The translations under genes were made by a program, and so were the position numbers. A DNA stretch of 64,000 bases from Cichorium intybus (lineage: Eukaryota; Streptophyta; Magnoliopsida; Asterales; Asteraceae). The notes beneath the pieces were generated by a model. The model did not search any database. It was not told the DNA's origin and was given only the letters and a program-made list of their open reading frames with translations. The stretch lies in contig CM042016.1 of NCBI GenBank assembly GCA_023525715.1, positions 66,588,882 to 66,652,881 on the forward strand, written 5' to 3'. Of this stretch, positions 32,365-43,507 are shown piece after piece; the first letter of the stretch is position 1; every line of letters begins with the position of its first letter.

Positions 32365-32700
32365 GTACACTGTTCTAACTCGTTTCTACTGAGTATTACA
32401 AGCATGTAGGCCTAGAAATTGATTGATTCTCCAAATTTGAAAAAACTTAGAAATCGGCAATGCTAGCTTGTAGGGTGTTTATTTTGCCAAATAATGACCC
32501 TAGAGGAGCTAGTCGGTGCTTAGGCTGCCTTGTAGTAGTATTAGATTAAGTTTTAACATGTTAAATCATGAATTGGGGTTCGAAGTTCGAACCAGACGCT
32601 CGACTCGCCGCGCCCAGTTCTTGTGCTGCGCCGCGGCTCGTTGCGGAAGAAGAGGACTATTTTTTACAAAACTTTTCTGTTATGTGGTTCTGTTATGCAG
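32365..32700 (+). other. Predicted intron before the Athila-type ORF (C)
   Basis: Donor TCAAG/GTACAC at 32364/32365, pyrimidine-rich end and acceptor TTATGCAG at 32693-32700, immediately followed by the ATG of the ORF. Length 336 bp. Parallel to 51117-51693 in G. Confidence 0.5.
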
Positions 32701-33893
32701 ATGGTTATCAGACGCGATCACCCTTTTCTACAGTTCCCTGATGTTCTGAATCGGGCACCAGAGTACAGACAGAGGAGAGATGAGCTAGCTTCCCGCCGGG
32801 TTCTTGAGGCGACAGTTTTGGATAGAGACATTCTGGGCCAGGCTGGTTTATGGGCAGAGTTGGAGCCATTTTTGCACCGCACCTGGTCTGCAGGTGGCTT
32901 CACATTCACCTGCCACGGTTGGGACAGATTATTGGCCACGGCAGAGGACATTGTTTACACAGAGCTGTTGGTGGAGTTCTTATCCACCATCTGTTACACA
33001 CAAGCATCGGAGGAGCCGAGGGGGAGGATTATCCGCTTCCGTTTGGGGGGCGAGAGTTGTGAGTGCAGTCTCCGGGAGTTTAGGAGACGCGTGGGGATCT
33101 ATACCACGGAGGAGTTGGAGAGCCGCCATTTCGCGCCTTTTAGTCGGGCGTGCATCCAGGGGCAGCCAGATCGGGACAGCAACACAGTCATCTGGGCTGC
33201 GTTGTCGGACATTCAGTACGAGGCAGGGTCGGCCAAGGAGAGCCAGCTCCTTAACCCTCTTCACCGCCTCATGCACCGTATCATCTCTACTTCTGTTATG
33301 CAGAAGCAAGGAGGTGAGAAGGTGTCTGGGAAAGACATGACATACATGTGGGCTCTCCTCGACCCCACCAGATTTCTACACCTACCATTCTCCCTGGCGG
33401 TCTCCCTAACCACCCGTGCTGCGGGTGCATCTTCTAGCAGTCCCATGGTGGGCGGGCACTACATCACCCGTTTGGCCAGATCTTATGGCCTGCTCACCGC
33501 GGAGATCACGGCGACACTGACGGCGATACCTCCGGTTCGCACTACGGCGCGAGCTTTGGAGAATATGGGCCTTATTGAGCAGCAACGCTCGGGCCAGTAC
33601 GTACGGGTGGCGACCGAGGCCGCCCAGGACCCCCAGCCAGCATATGCCCAGCCGGGTAAGAGACGCCGGAGGCCGGCAGCACCAGCAGATCCAGGGCCAC
33701 CACATCCACACCAGGAGGAGGCGATTGAGCTGAGGCGACTGTAGGATAGAGTCGCTAGGATAGAGGACCAGCTGGAGTGGATCGGGGAGGTACTTTTACA
33801 GATTGTATCAGCACAGGGACAGCACCCCCGACCATTCCCAGCCCGAGCTCACGATCATGATGCCGGTTCTTCCAGGCCACCAGGTGGCGATTG
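32701..33893 (+). pseudogene. Athila-type ORF after the gag position, one premature stop (C)
   Basis: The ATG at 32701 directly follows the predicted splice acceptor; the frame is also open upstream to 32623 but that part is intron-like. Residues 60-90 include FTCHGWDRLL and EFLSTICYT, then FRLGGESCECSLREFRRRVGIYT, all matching the ORF of G (51698-53104) in order, which resembles the ATHILA ORF-1 family. A TAG at 33742-33744 interrupts after 347 codons; the same frame then continues for 49 codons as a coiled-coil-like stretch ending PPGGD, comparable to the C-terminus of G. It occupies the envelope position, but I see no signal peptide or clear membrane segment. Role unknown. Confidence 0.75.
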
Positions 33894-34913
33894 ATGTATT
33901 TTTTCTATTTTTCTTTTGGATATCTGTACTGTACCTATGACACTACTATCTTTTAGTTGTTTACATGTTATTTGTTTATTCTGTTTGTGCTTAATTGTTT
34001 TTCTGAGTCGTGTATGAGATACCAAAAATTGGAGGAGTTGTTTCAAGCAAGTGTGGGGTCACCGTGCCTCCACCACTTGCTTTGACTACCGGCGTGTTCA
34101 CTGTTGCGCTACAACTCTAGAACGCGAAATCGAGGACCTTTTTGTTCGTATTTTGTACCTATGATACCGAGTACCTACCAAGCGATCTACCGTCCATAGG
34201 GGTAACTCTTTCTCCCTTGTTTTGAATCTATTTTATGTACAACGGGGACGTTGTATGGTTTTAAGTGTGGGGTGTGGACGGTCGAAAGAGTAATTTTTTT
34301 GAAATTTTTGCGGGAAATGACCGATTTTCAAAATTTTAGCAACTTTTTCAAAATTTTTACTAGATTGTAATTTTGAAACGAATAGTTTGTGATTGCTTAT
34401 AGCACTGGTATTTTTTAAGAAATACTGTTTAGTTGTGATCATGCTATTAGTTGAGTCAAATAAGTTGAGTTTTAGGAGTTAGAAGATTGGATTGTTTTAG
34501 GATTGGAATTTAGGAAGGAACTGTCAATCCGTGGCCTTTGTTGTTCGAGTCGGTAGGTCTAAAATGGGTGGGCCTTACGCACCTTGCCACCTACGATCGT
34601 CTGGTCTGGGATGGTATTTCTGAAAGCTCGTTACACGGACAACACCGAAAGTCATGGACAATTCTTTTATGGCCTTTAGAATCTTAATGAGTACGTACAC
34701 TTCATTGTGGATAGAAAATTTGTAATCAAGGGTTTTCTAGTAACCCATGAATTCCAAAGAACATTCCGATTATGTTTTAACGAACTATTCCACTCTAACT
34801 CATAAGGCGATAAGCTTTGAAACTGAACACAGTAAAAAATTGTTTGAATCTTAGTTAAAATCTATTAAAAACTCTCTTGCTTGGGGATAAGCAAGGCACA
34901 AGTGTGGGATGTT
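33894..34913 (+). other. 3' untranslated region of C
   Basis: No ORF. Contains blocks shared with B (34,200-34,690 versus 2,210-2,740 reversed), including gtgtggggtgtggacggtcg. Ends with a purine-rich caagtgtgggatg before the LTR. Confidence 0.7.
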
Positions 34914-36048
34914 TGACAACGCCTAGTAATATCATATATTTTAGTCGTTGTTGAGCCCTATTCTTAGTGAAATTATATCATATACATCGTGGTATTCTCA
35001 CTTTTTGTGCCAGCACTTGTTTGGAAAGAAATAATGAAAACAGGGACTAAAAGCGTGCAATTTTGAAAAAGTTTGAAGATCAAGGAAAAATCAGGAAAAT
35101 ACGTACGTGCGCCGCAGAAATCATCAAGGCGCGACGCGGTGATGAGGCGGTGGAAAACATTCAAATCCCGAAGAAACGGGGATAAACCCCTACGCGCAAC
35201 GCGGGATTCATTAGCACGCGGCACGGTCTTGAGATTTTTGCAACTATAAATAGAGTCTTTTAGGTCAAAAAAACTAGCATAGACCTGGGGTAAAATCGAC
35301 CCCAAGGCTCTTGACTCCGAGATTTAGCTTCTGAAACCATCAATTGGTAATTTTATGTTTTTAGTTTTAATTTCCACTCAGTAAATAATTAGTGATAGTT
35401 GGCTAATCTCCTTGGGAGTGACAACCAGTGCATTGAGTCTTTGTTACTGATTTTAGATAGTTGTTTACTGTTTTCAAACCTTTGGATCTGATTTGGTTTT
35501 TGGTTTATTAAAGTAATCATTCGGTTCAAGTATATTGCACTTTTTCGGTATTGTTAATGTTGAATGCTTGTGTGGATGTTTTGGGATTGTATTTGCTTCT
35601 GATTTCTCTGGAATGTAGTTCTGGAATCAGCAAGTAAACTTGGTTTAGTTTAGCTTAGTTCATATTTGATTTGGTTTATGTTATTTGCCTTATTTTCGGT
35701 GTTTATGCTTATGAATGAAAGTTAAATGTTTAGATTGTGTTTGATGTTAGTTTGACCTTGATTGTACTGAATTCCATTTTTGATTTCAGTGACCAATTAG
35801 GGTTAGTTATCGATTTGGTTGATAGTTTGGTTCATGATTGTTTGGATTATTGGATTTTATGCTCTTTAGGGTTTAGTTGTCAAAAGCTAGGAACTAGGTC
35901 CTCTGACTGTAGTGTGACACTTCAGTTGGTAATCTGTCACCTGTCTCGACCATGTAACTCATGTGGATCGACCCTGACTTCCACTGTGCTAAGTGAGAGT
36001 GAGGTTATTTTTCTTATTTTTGACCGCATGACGACTGCTGCAATGTCA
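34914..36048 (+). repeat. 3' LTR of C (1,135 bp)
   Basis: TGACAACGCC to AATGTCA, TATAAATA at 35245-35252, followed by the target duplication gcacc (36049-36053). Confidence 0.9.
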
Positions 36049-36875
36049 GCACCCTGCTATTAATAAAAATATCAGCATAGTTGATGACCTTGGACATATT
36101 TCCAACAGTCTCCCACTTGGACATGTCGTCAACTTTGTGTGGTCTGATACTTTCAGATAATAACCAGAAAGTGTAACATCCAATGCAACTGTCGAACTCT
36201 GATGAAGATCACGATCATGAGACGACCCCACATAAGAGATCAATTATTTCTCCATTCTACATGATATCTTTTATGAACCTGGAACTTGGATAAAGGTCAT
36301 TTCCCAAAGGCTCAAATTATATTTCCTGATAGAGAATTATGATGACCATATCAGACTACTTAATCAAACACATCAATTTAGTTAGAGCCCGGCCGAGCGT
36401 TTTGGCGTCAACATCAAATCCTCGAGGTGCCCATAGATATTGCTTCTCCTTCTTAGGTCAGAAGGAACAAATAAACTTTGACTACATAGTCTCTGTTTAC
36501 TTCACAATGTTATACACTGATATACCCTTTATAGCTACCGGTTACGGACAACACTTGAGTAGACCAATGCACAACAGAATCATAAAGCAGATCCTCATGC
36601 ATCTCGGTTTGAAGAATAAAAAACATTATCATCCTAGATTAATTGTGAATTAATCCATGAAGTAATCTCTAGGTGCGGGTTGTTCCAATACTTGAATCTC
36701 TATTAAGTACTCATGAGGGTTAGTCGCAATCACCATGTGTAACACCATGTTACTTTCAGTATGTAATTTTATGTTAATCGTGGTATGATTTCGATATAAA
36801 ATAATGTTATAGGTGTTTGGATGGTTAGAACACCTTTAAGATAGAGTTTTTATATGAAAAACATCAAAAATGGGT

Positions 36876-37084
36876 AACCCGGGTCGTGTGGATTAACCTT
36901 GGTCCAGTAGAAAGACTTAAAACAACATTTGAAATCAATTTCGAAGAACCCGAGTCGTGTTTGCCAACCCGGGTCGAGTTTTCAGTCGGAGGAAATTAGC
37001 AACAGCGTCAACACGGGTCGAGTTTATCAGCACAGGTCATGCTGCATGCCAACCCGGGTCACGTTTTCGGACACGGGTCATGCT
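36876..37084 (+). promoter_or_regulatory. Spaced ACMCGGGTCRTGT motifs in LTR of I
   Basis: Motif starts at 36947 and 36966 (19 bp), 37011 and 37030 (19), 37051 (21) and 37071 (20), plus one at 36876. Similar in sequence to the dyads of K but more degenerate. Confidence 0.5.
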
Positions 37085-37687
37085 GCGCACGGACCCCACC
37101 ACCTTTTATTCGCAATTTCAGCCACTTTCTTGGGAGACCTCTCGATCTAAAAACCTCCTAAACCCTAGAAAACATTCCCTAATCGTCTAGGAACAAAAGC
37201 GGAAGGCTAGAACTTGACGGATTGAAGTAATTTTCGGTATTTCGCATATTGAAGGTAAGGTTTACTGTTCTAGCCCTTTTGAATGGTTGATTTGGGTTGA
37301 TTTCGAGTGTTTATGAAGATCCACCTATGATTAGTTGAAAATTAAGTATATAGCACTTGTTTGGATGTGTTGAAACGCTTCTAATCCCGAGTTTTAACAC
37401 TTTTGATCGGTTTTCAAGCTTGAATGGTTGAAAAACAAAGTATTCACCTCTACTTGGTGTGTATGTAAATATTTAGGTGCTGGAAAACATTAAAGGATCG
37501 TCGTATCCTCAGTAGTGTTAGCTAGGATCATATAGAACTTCAAACCAGGTGAGTAATATGTACTATATCTAACGTGATATGTATTGGTTAAACTCTTGCA
37601 ACTTGAAGTAGTTTTAGCTATTGAAATGGTAACCTAGAAGTTGGTTTAATTACCGAATTGATATGGTATACACATATGTGGTTAATG

Positions 37688-37863
37688 GCCTTCGTGGCTA
37701 GGAGATTGGATTCAGTATCCAAATGTTCACAGCCTTCGTGGCTAGAAGATTGGATTCAATATCCAAATATTAACAGCCTATGTGGCTAGGAGATTGGATT
37801 TGATATCTAAATAATGACGGCCTTTGTGGCTAGGAGATTGGATTGATATCCAAATGTTGATTC
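37688..37863 (+). repeat. Tandem repeat, four units of exactly 44 bp (LTR of I)
   Basis: Units start at 37688, 37732, 37776 and 37820 with the core gcctt-cgtggctaggagat. The core resembles the gcggccttcgggctatgat repeats in the LTR of H. Confidence 0.85.
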
Positions 37864-38212
37864 AAACAGAGGTTTACATTGTATTGAGTTTTTAACAACT
37901 TATCTATATATACATGTTAAACTGTTTATATGATTACTCATTGAGCTTTATGGCTCACAGTGTATGTGTGAAATGTCCCTGCAGGTGAGCGTGGCCCTGC
38001 TTAGGGTAATGATGTAGGTCATGGATAAGGACATGAAGTTAGTGGCAGCCCGACTTAGAAGGAGTTTTCTTTTGTTAAATACTCCTTGATAAACTTGTAC
38101 CTTTTTGTATATACTTATACACCTAACTCTATGGTTTAGTATGCTTTAAACTATGTTTAAAAGGTGAAATTTTTTGGGTGTATTTTGTTTTTAAAAGCCG
38201 GGTGTTACAGGT

Positions 38213-38224
38213 TGGTATCACACC
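38213..38224 (+). other. Primer-binding site, initiator tRNA-Met, mutated (I)
   Basis: TGGTATCACACC, two mismatches to the canonical TGGTATCAGAGC found in H and E; three bases after the LTR. Confidence 0.8.
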
Positions 38225-38361
38225 CGTGGTTTAAGTGAACTAGGTGTCTATAGAATAGATCCCTGGACTTAAACCTTGAGAGATAATAGATGTGTTGTAC
38301 ATTTGGGTGTATATAACCCCTGTTATTATATATAACCTAATTGTTTGTTGAATTTTAAAGT

Positions 38362-39594
38362 ATGAGAAGTACAAGAAGTAACCCTACACGGGGAAATCCG
38401 GGGCGTGGAGACTCGAGAGGTGGTCGAGCCCGTTCTGAAGGCTCGGTTGGAAGAGGGGCGGGAGGACTAGCAGATGAAAATCCACCAGATTTATGCACCA
38501 TAGTGGCTGATGTGGTACGTGAATTATTACCTACTTTGATGAATATACAAGGTGAAGGGGCTGCAAAGCGAGTTCATGATAAACAACCCGAAAACGAGAG
38601 TCAAGGTAAAAGCGGAATTCGTATTGAAAAGGAAGTCCAAGGAGAGGGAAGTTCCGGGAAAAAGACTGAATGCACTTATAAGACTTTCCTTGGCTGCAAA
38701 ACCCAAAGAGTTTTCAGGGATGGATAATCCATTACATGCTATGGAATGGTTGATGCATACAGAGAAAGCGTTTCGAGTGAGTAAATGTGCTGAAGGGGAA
38801 AAGTGGAGTTTGCCATGAATCAATTGATGGGAGATGCGTTACATTGGTGGCAAGTGTTCAGTAAGTCGTTGGGTCCCGACTTGACGCGGCACTTATTATG
38901 GGAACAGTTTAAAACCAAATTCAATGAAGAATATTGCTCCGAGGTGGCTTTAAAAAGATTAGCAGAGGAATATCTGCATTTGGAACAAGGGACTCTTTCG
39001 GTGCAAGAATATACGATGAGTTTTCTCGAGAAGGCTAGATTTATAGAACATCAGATAAACACTGATAAGAGAAAGATTGATAAATACGTATGGGGATTAA
39101 AGACCCGAATTCGAGAAATCGTGCAGCCTCTTCAATTGTCTTCTTTTTGACAGCTGGTGGATAGAGCCACAAAAAGAGAGACGGAACTCCAAAGGCAAGA
39201 GAAGGAAAAGAAAGTAAGTGAAACCAAAAGAAAGGCAGACAACAACCGTGGATGCCCCAAAAGAAGTCGCAATAGTCGAGGTCCAATTTTAAGTGTAAAT
39301 GCCAAAGAGAGGAAGCGACGTGGTGTGAGAAGTGCATGAAAAAGCACTCAGGGAGTTGTCGGACGATGTTCCATCGCCGGGTTGTCGTAACTGTGCAAAA
39401 TAGGGGCATATCGCTCGAGACTGTCGGGCGGAGCGGAGGTGTTTCCAGTTTGGGGCTACAGATCATATTCATCTGAACTGTCCCCGGGTGAAACCTGGAG
39501 CACCTAGTGATAAACCCAGAGAGGAGCGAGGAGGAAAGAAAGAAAGAAAGAAACGAAAGGTCAGGAAGCACTTGTGGCATCACGGGCATTCCAG
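38362..39594 (+). pseudogene. Chromovirus gag with degenerate zinc knuckles (element I)
   Basis: ATG at 38362 opens a Gly/Arg-rich N-terminus. A frameshift near 38690 moves to a frame with the retroviral gag core (KEFSGMDNPLHAMEWL, then WWQVFSKSLG and LWEQFKTKFNEEYCS). An in-frame TGA at 39148-39150 follows LSSF. The nucleocapsid region near 39,370-39,490 has two knuckles: the first keeps C-x2-C, H and C but has a stop inside, the second has Phe in place of its second Cys. The product would coat the RNA in the particle; this copy is broken in at least three places. Confidence 0.8.
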
Positions 39595-39981
39595 ATGACC
39601 ATAGAAGAGGTTCGTGAAAAGACTAACGTAGTTTCAGGTATATTCACTCTAAGTTCAATTCCCGCATATGTAATATTTGATCCTGGAGATACACATTGTT
39701 TTGTGTCAACGTGTATGATGCCTCGTTTAAATATTCCCCTAACTCCAATGGATCACAGTTTGGAAGTAGCTGTTGCTGATGGTAGGTATGTTTGGGTTTC
39801 TAAACATATTGAAGGTTGTCAGCTTAAGGTTTACGGGACCACTTTCCTTATAAATCTGAAGCCAATGACTACCACGAAGTTTGGAGTAATTGTGGGTATG
39901 GATTGGTTAGCAATGAATTATGCTAACATGGATTGTGGAAAAAAATATTACTGTTTTAACACCAGATGGGACATGGATTAA
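39574..39981 (+). pseudogene. Chromovirus aspartic protease, active site mutated (I)
   Basis: The frame reads VIFDPGDTHCFVS where gypsy proteases have D-S-G-A-T-H-S-F; the catalytic triplet DSG is DPG. The later hydrophobic FGVIVGMDWLAMNYA block is intact. The ORF ends at 39981 by a frame change. The same block is visible in the decayed element H at 57,180-57,230. Confidence 0.8.
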
Positions 39982-40077
39982 AATCCAGGGTGAACGACCG
40001 TGTTTGAGAATGCCGGTTATTTCCTTTGCTCAAGCTTAGAGTAATGTTAGTAAAGGAGCGGTATTTTATTTGGCATA

Positions 40078-40940
40078 GGTGGCCTTGGCTAAACCGAGTC
40101 ATGTGGGAAAGGAAAGTGTGAAAATTGTAAATGAATTTCTAGATGTTTTTTCTGAATAACTTCCCGGATTACCGCCGGATCGATAAATCGAATTTGCAAT
40201 TGAATTAGTTCCGGGAGCCGCACTGGTTGCTCGGGCTCCTTATATTAGCACCATCAAAAATGGAGGAATTGAGAAAACAATTGGAAGAACTTCTGGATCG
40301 GGGTTTCATAAAAGCGAGCTCGTCACCATGGGGAGCCCCTATTTTGTTTGTAAAGAAGAAACACGGGTCGATGCGTATGTGTATCGACTACCGGGACCTA
40401 AATAAGATCACGGTGAAAAATAAATACTCGTTACCTAGAATCGATGATTTTTTCGATTAACTTCAGGAGGCGTCGTATTTTTCAAAAATCGATTTGAGTT
40501 CCGAGTATCATCAGTTGAAGATTCGAGAATCAGATATTCCGAAGACTGCATTCCGTACTCGCTATGGCCATTATGAGTTTTTTGTTATGCCTTTTGGGTT
40601 AACGAATGCTCCAACAGCGTTTATGGATCTCATGAATAGAGTATGTCGCTCGTTCCTTGATACTTCTGAAATTGTTTTTATAAACGATATTTTTAACACG
40701 GTGTTCATTTGCGCCAAATATTGGAGTTACTTCGTCGAGAAAAGTTATACGCGAAGTTTTCCAAGCATGAATTCTGGCTAAGAGAAGTACAATTTCTTGG
40801 ACACGTTGTTAATAGTGAAGGTGTTAAAGTTGATCCAATGAAGATTGAAGCCGTGATGAAATGGGAACCGCCTCGAAGTCCGACTGAAATACGCAGTTTT
40901 CTTGGATTGGCGGGTTACTCTAGAAGATTTGTAGAAAATT
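40078..40940 (+). pseudogene. Chromovirus reverse transcriptase, interrupted by H (I)
   Basis: Recognisable blocks in order: LPGLPPDR near 40,165; SSPWGAPILFVKKK; MCIDYRDLNKITVKN; LPRIDDFFD then TAA; DLSSEYHQLKI; FRTRYGHYEFFVMPFGLTNAPTAF; and VFINDIF, where the catalytic YxDD-type box has Asn for the first Asp. A frameshift near 40,690 leads to the FLGHVV and FLGLAGYSRRFVEN blocks, which run into the LTR of H at 40941. The missing thumb continues at 62072. Confidence 0.85.
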
Positions 40941-41690
40941 TGTAACGCCAAGATACTCTTTTATATATATATATAAAAAGGGGTAAAATGGTCATTCTAC
41001 CTTGGAGGGGTAATTTGGTCTTTTGGACAGAAAAGAATTTAGTTTGAAATAATATTTTGAGTTGTGGACTTAAAATGTTATAAAAATCTGGTTTTTGTCA
41101 TAAATTGTATTAATTGTGGCAAAAGTTTAATATATTCAACTTCAAGGACTAAATTGCAATTTTTGGAGGTATAAATAGTTGGGAATTTCTCCCCACATGT
41201 GCAGATTTTGAGAGACTACGGGAGAGGGTTCACATGTGCAGATTTTGAAGAATCCTTGAAGGTTTAAGTTGCAATTCGGATCATAGCCTTGGAATTGAAG
41301 AATTTAAGGCTTTGGAAGTAAGTATTTCAAGTTCTAGCTTGATTGTTCTAAATGGATTTTATAGAAACTGAAATTTCTAAATTTCAGTTATGATTATGTG
41401 GTTTAAATTGTTTAATACATCCATTAAGTCATGCTAATAAGGGCTTAATTCAAGATAATGGAAGTAGATTGTTATTTTTGATGAATTTGAAGTTTTGGGG
41501 TTGTTAGAACTAAGAACCCTAAATCTTCATATGATTGATTGAGTGGGTTTTGAAGGTTGAAAACCTTGTTAAAATGTAAGGTTTTAGCCTAGGAATAAAC
41601 CCCAAACGATTAAGTCGAGCAATAAGTGCTTAAAAATGGAAAATGGAAAATTCTAGCATAAAATCGGAGTTTCTGCACCTCTGTCCAGCG

Positions 41691-41769
41691 CTCGCGACTC
41701 GACCAGGTGGTTGCTCGCGACTCGAAGAAGGGTCTTTGCGACTCGACCAGGTGGTTGGTCGCGACTCGA
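41691..41769 (+). promoter_or_regulatory. Two pairs of CTCGCGACTCGA, 23 bp apart (LTR of H)
   Basis: Starts 41691 and 41714, then 41735 and 41758; both pairs exactly 23 bp and both with the spacer ccaggtggttg. Unlike E, C and G they lie about 520 bp downstream of the TATA box. The right LTR has them at 60293/60316 and 60337/60360. Confidence 0.7.
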
Positions 41770-42263
41770 GCCCTGGGCAGAAACCAGTTTATATTCTGTT
41801 AAATATTAGTGCATTTTCCAAGTTTGATTTCAATGCTAGGCTTATCCGATTGACCTGAAATTTTAAACATAGGTCTAATATGTTGTAAAACTTCATGGAA
41901 AATTATCGGAATACGAATACGACCTCCCGAAAGTACTGTAGTAGAATACGCGTATTTCGGGAAGTGTATTAAATTTATATACCAATGGTTAATGCTTGGA
42001 ATTAGTCTTATATTAGACTCTTGTGCATTAGAACCAACTGAAATGGTATATTAACCTATAATCATTGTAAAATAATGGAATTATAGGTACGGGACAAAAT
42101 CTTGCGGATTTCATTTCAAGGCAAGAAACAACCGGGATTTAATTGCAGCTAGCATCCAGGTGAGTAATCTCACTGATATCATATATGATATATGATGATT
42201 GAATTGTTACAGGTTGAAACTAATTTTTGGGACGAAATAGATATTTCAAAGATACATTGGAAA

Positions 42264-42545
42264 TGACAAGACCAGATAAGCCGTGAGTCTAATATAGACA
42301 AGAACGGAACTGTGAGTCAATAATAATGACATGAAAAGACCAGATAAGCTGTGAGTCTAATATAGACAAGAACGGAACTGTGAGTCAGTCAATATTGACA
42401 AGACCAGATAAGCCGTGAATCTTTAATAGACAAGAACGGAACTGTGAGTCGAACCTATATAAGACAAGACCGGATAAGCCGTGAGTCATTGCGATGACAA
42501 GAACGGAGCCGTGAGTCTAGGCAACAGCGGGTAAACCCGTGAGCC
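42264..42545 (+). repeat. Alternating short tandem repeat (LTR of H)
   Basis: About eight alternating blocks of the types acaagaccagataagccgtg and acaagaacggaactgtgag, roughly 30-36 bp each. Corresponding array at 60868-61147. Confidence 0.8.
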
Positions 42546-42577
42546 ATAATTGATTTGGAAATAAGCTGTTAATAGAT

Positions 42578-42800
42578 GGTGCGGCCTTCGGGCTATGATA
42601 TTCTGGTGCGGCCTATACGGCTATGATTCTGGATGTTATATCCAACTGGTGCGGCCTATATGGCTATGATATTATTATATAGAGACGGTGCGGCCTTATG
42701 GCTACGATTTCGAGTTGCTGAACCTAAACTGGTGCGGCCTTCGGGCTATGATTCATACGCTGGAAATGTTTTGGTGCGGCTTGTATAGCCATGACAAATG
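42578..42800 (+). repeat. Six copies of GGTGCGGCC...GGCTATGAT (LTR of H)
   Basis: Starts 42578, 42605, 42648, 42687, 42731 and 42773 with irregular spacing of 27-44 bp. Corresponding array at about 61178-61400. Confidence 0.8.
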
Positions 42801-43472
42801 ATACGACTTATATAGTCATGATATATAGTATAGTCAGGTATGACTAAGAAAGATGGGACAGAAGTGATACAGAATTGATTTGAATGGTATGCAAATAACA
42901 GACTGGGTATGGCAAAGTGTACAATTATCGGATGTGATTTGAAAATCACATGATATCACGATTTGGCCGGTAAGGCTATGCAGTAGGATATGAAATCCTA
43001 AGATACATATGATTAGCCGGTAAGGCTAGCAGTCTGGGTCCGATATCCAGACAGATTTACACGTTGGGCCAGAAAAGGCTATAAAACGGGATTTGATATT
43101 GACAGATGAAATGATCGATATATGTATCATATATAAAGAATTATATATGGATGTATTTATTGTACACTTTAATTGCAGATATGATTACTCACTGAGCTTT
43201 GTAGCTCATACCGTTTGTTATATGTCCCTGCAGGTTAGCATAACCCTGATAAGGGAAAGGATAAAGTCCATGACTCAAGAAGTGGACTTGTAGATGCTGT
43301 CAGTAGCAGCCCGGCTTCTAAGGAGACTATGGTATTTTATACTCTCCTTGATACACTTGTACCCGTTTTTATTAAAATATACCCCTTTGTTATGGTTTTA
43401 TGTAATGAAACCTTGGTTTTAAATGAAAAAATTTTCAGGGGTGTTTTGTTTTAAAAGCCGGGTGTTACAAGT

Positions 43473-43484
43473 TGGTATCAGAGC
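43473..43484 (+). other. Primer-binding site, initiator tRNA-Met (H)
   Basis: Exact TGGTATCAGAGC three bases after the LTR. G is inserted 23 bp downstream. Confidence 0.95.
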
Positions 43485-43507
43485 CGTGGTTTAAGTGAAC
43501 TAGGTAT

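Larger units (their letters stand above)
28965..36048 (+). mobile_element. Athila-like non-autonomous retrotransposon C
   Basis: Plus-strand element with LTRs at 28965-30091 and 34914-36048, tRNA-Asp primer site (30571-30588), acidic ORF in the gag position, a leader with CpG-rich pairs and a predicted intron, an Athila-type ORF after it, and a long 3' untranslated region. No pol. Target duplication gcacc on both outer sides. The 5' end is rearranged: between the first LTR and the primer site lie a 340-bp copy of the 3' flank and a second fragment of LTR end. Confidence 0.85.
28374..36737 (-). mobile_element. Copia element J, 3' LTR and 3' flank, split by C
   Basis: On the minus strand a purine tract (aagtgggaga, rc of 36108-36117) precedes an LTR starting TGTTGGAAATATG at 36107. 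The LTR runs to 36054, is interrupted by C (28965-36048, target duplication gcacc), and resumes at 28964 to end TCCCAACA at 28374. The stretch 36108-36737 is its untranslated 3' internal region, ended by the LTR of chromovirus I. U3 has ttaatta-rich sequence like F. No coding domain of J is inside the window. Confidence 0.65.
36738..38209 (+). repeat. 5' LTR of I (1,472 bp)
   Basis: TGTAACACC to GGGTGTTACA. Contains degenerate CCGGGTCGTGT-type motifs (36876-37084) and a four-unit 44-bp tandem repeat (37688-37863). Confidence 0.85.
40941..43469 (+). repeat. 5' LTR of H (2,529 bp)
   Basis: TGTAACGCC to GTGTTACA. TATAAATA at 41170-41177, paired CTCGCGACTCGA motifs at 41691-41769, two short-repeat arrays at 42264-42545 and 42578-42800. 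Differs from the right LTR by a few per cent: a 25-bp exchange near 41,230, a 36-bp segment near 41,465 absent on the right, and TA-run length. Confidence 0.9.

Noticed and set aside
32623..32700. Upstream extension of the Athila-type ORF in C to 32623
   Set aside because: These 26 codons lie in the predicted intron, and G has its ATG directly behind the acceptor, so 32701 is the better start.
42264..42800. Regular short repeats that could be mistaken for a CRISPR array
   Set aside because: Units are degenerate, without constant-length unique spacers, and lie in a plant LTR.
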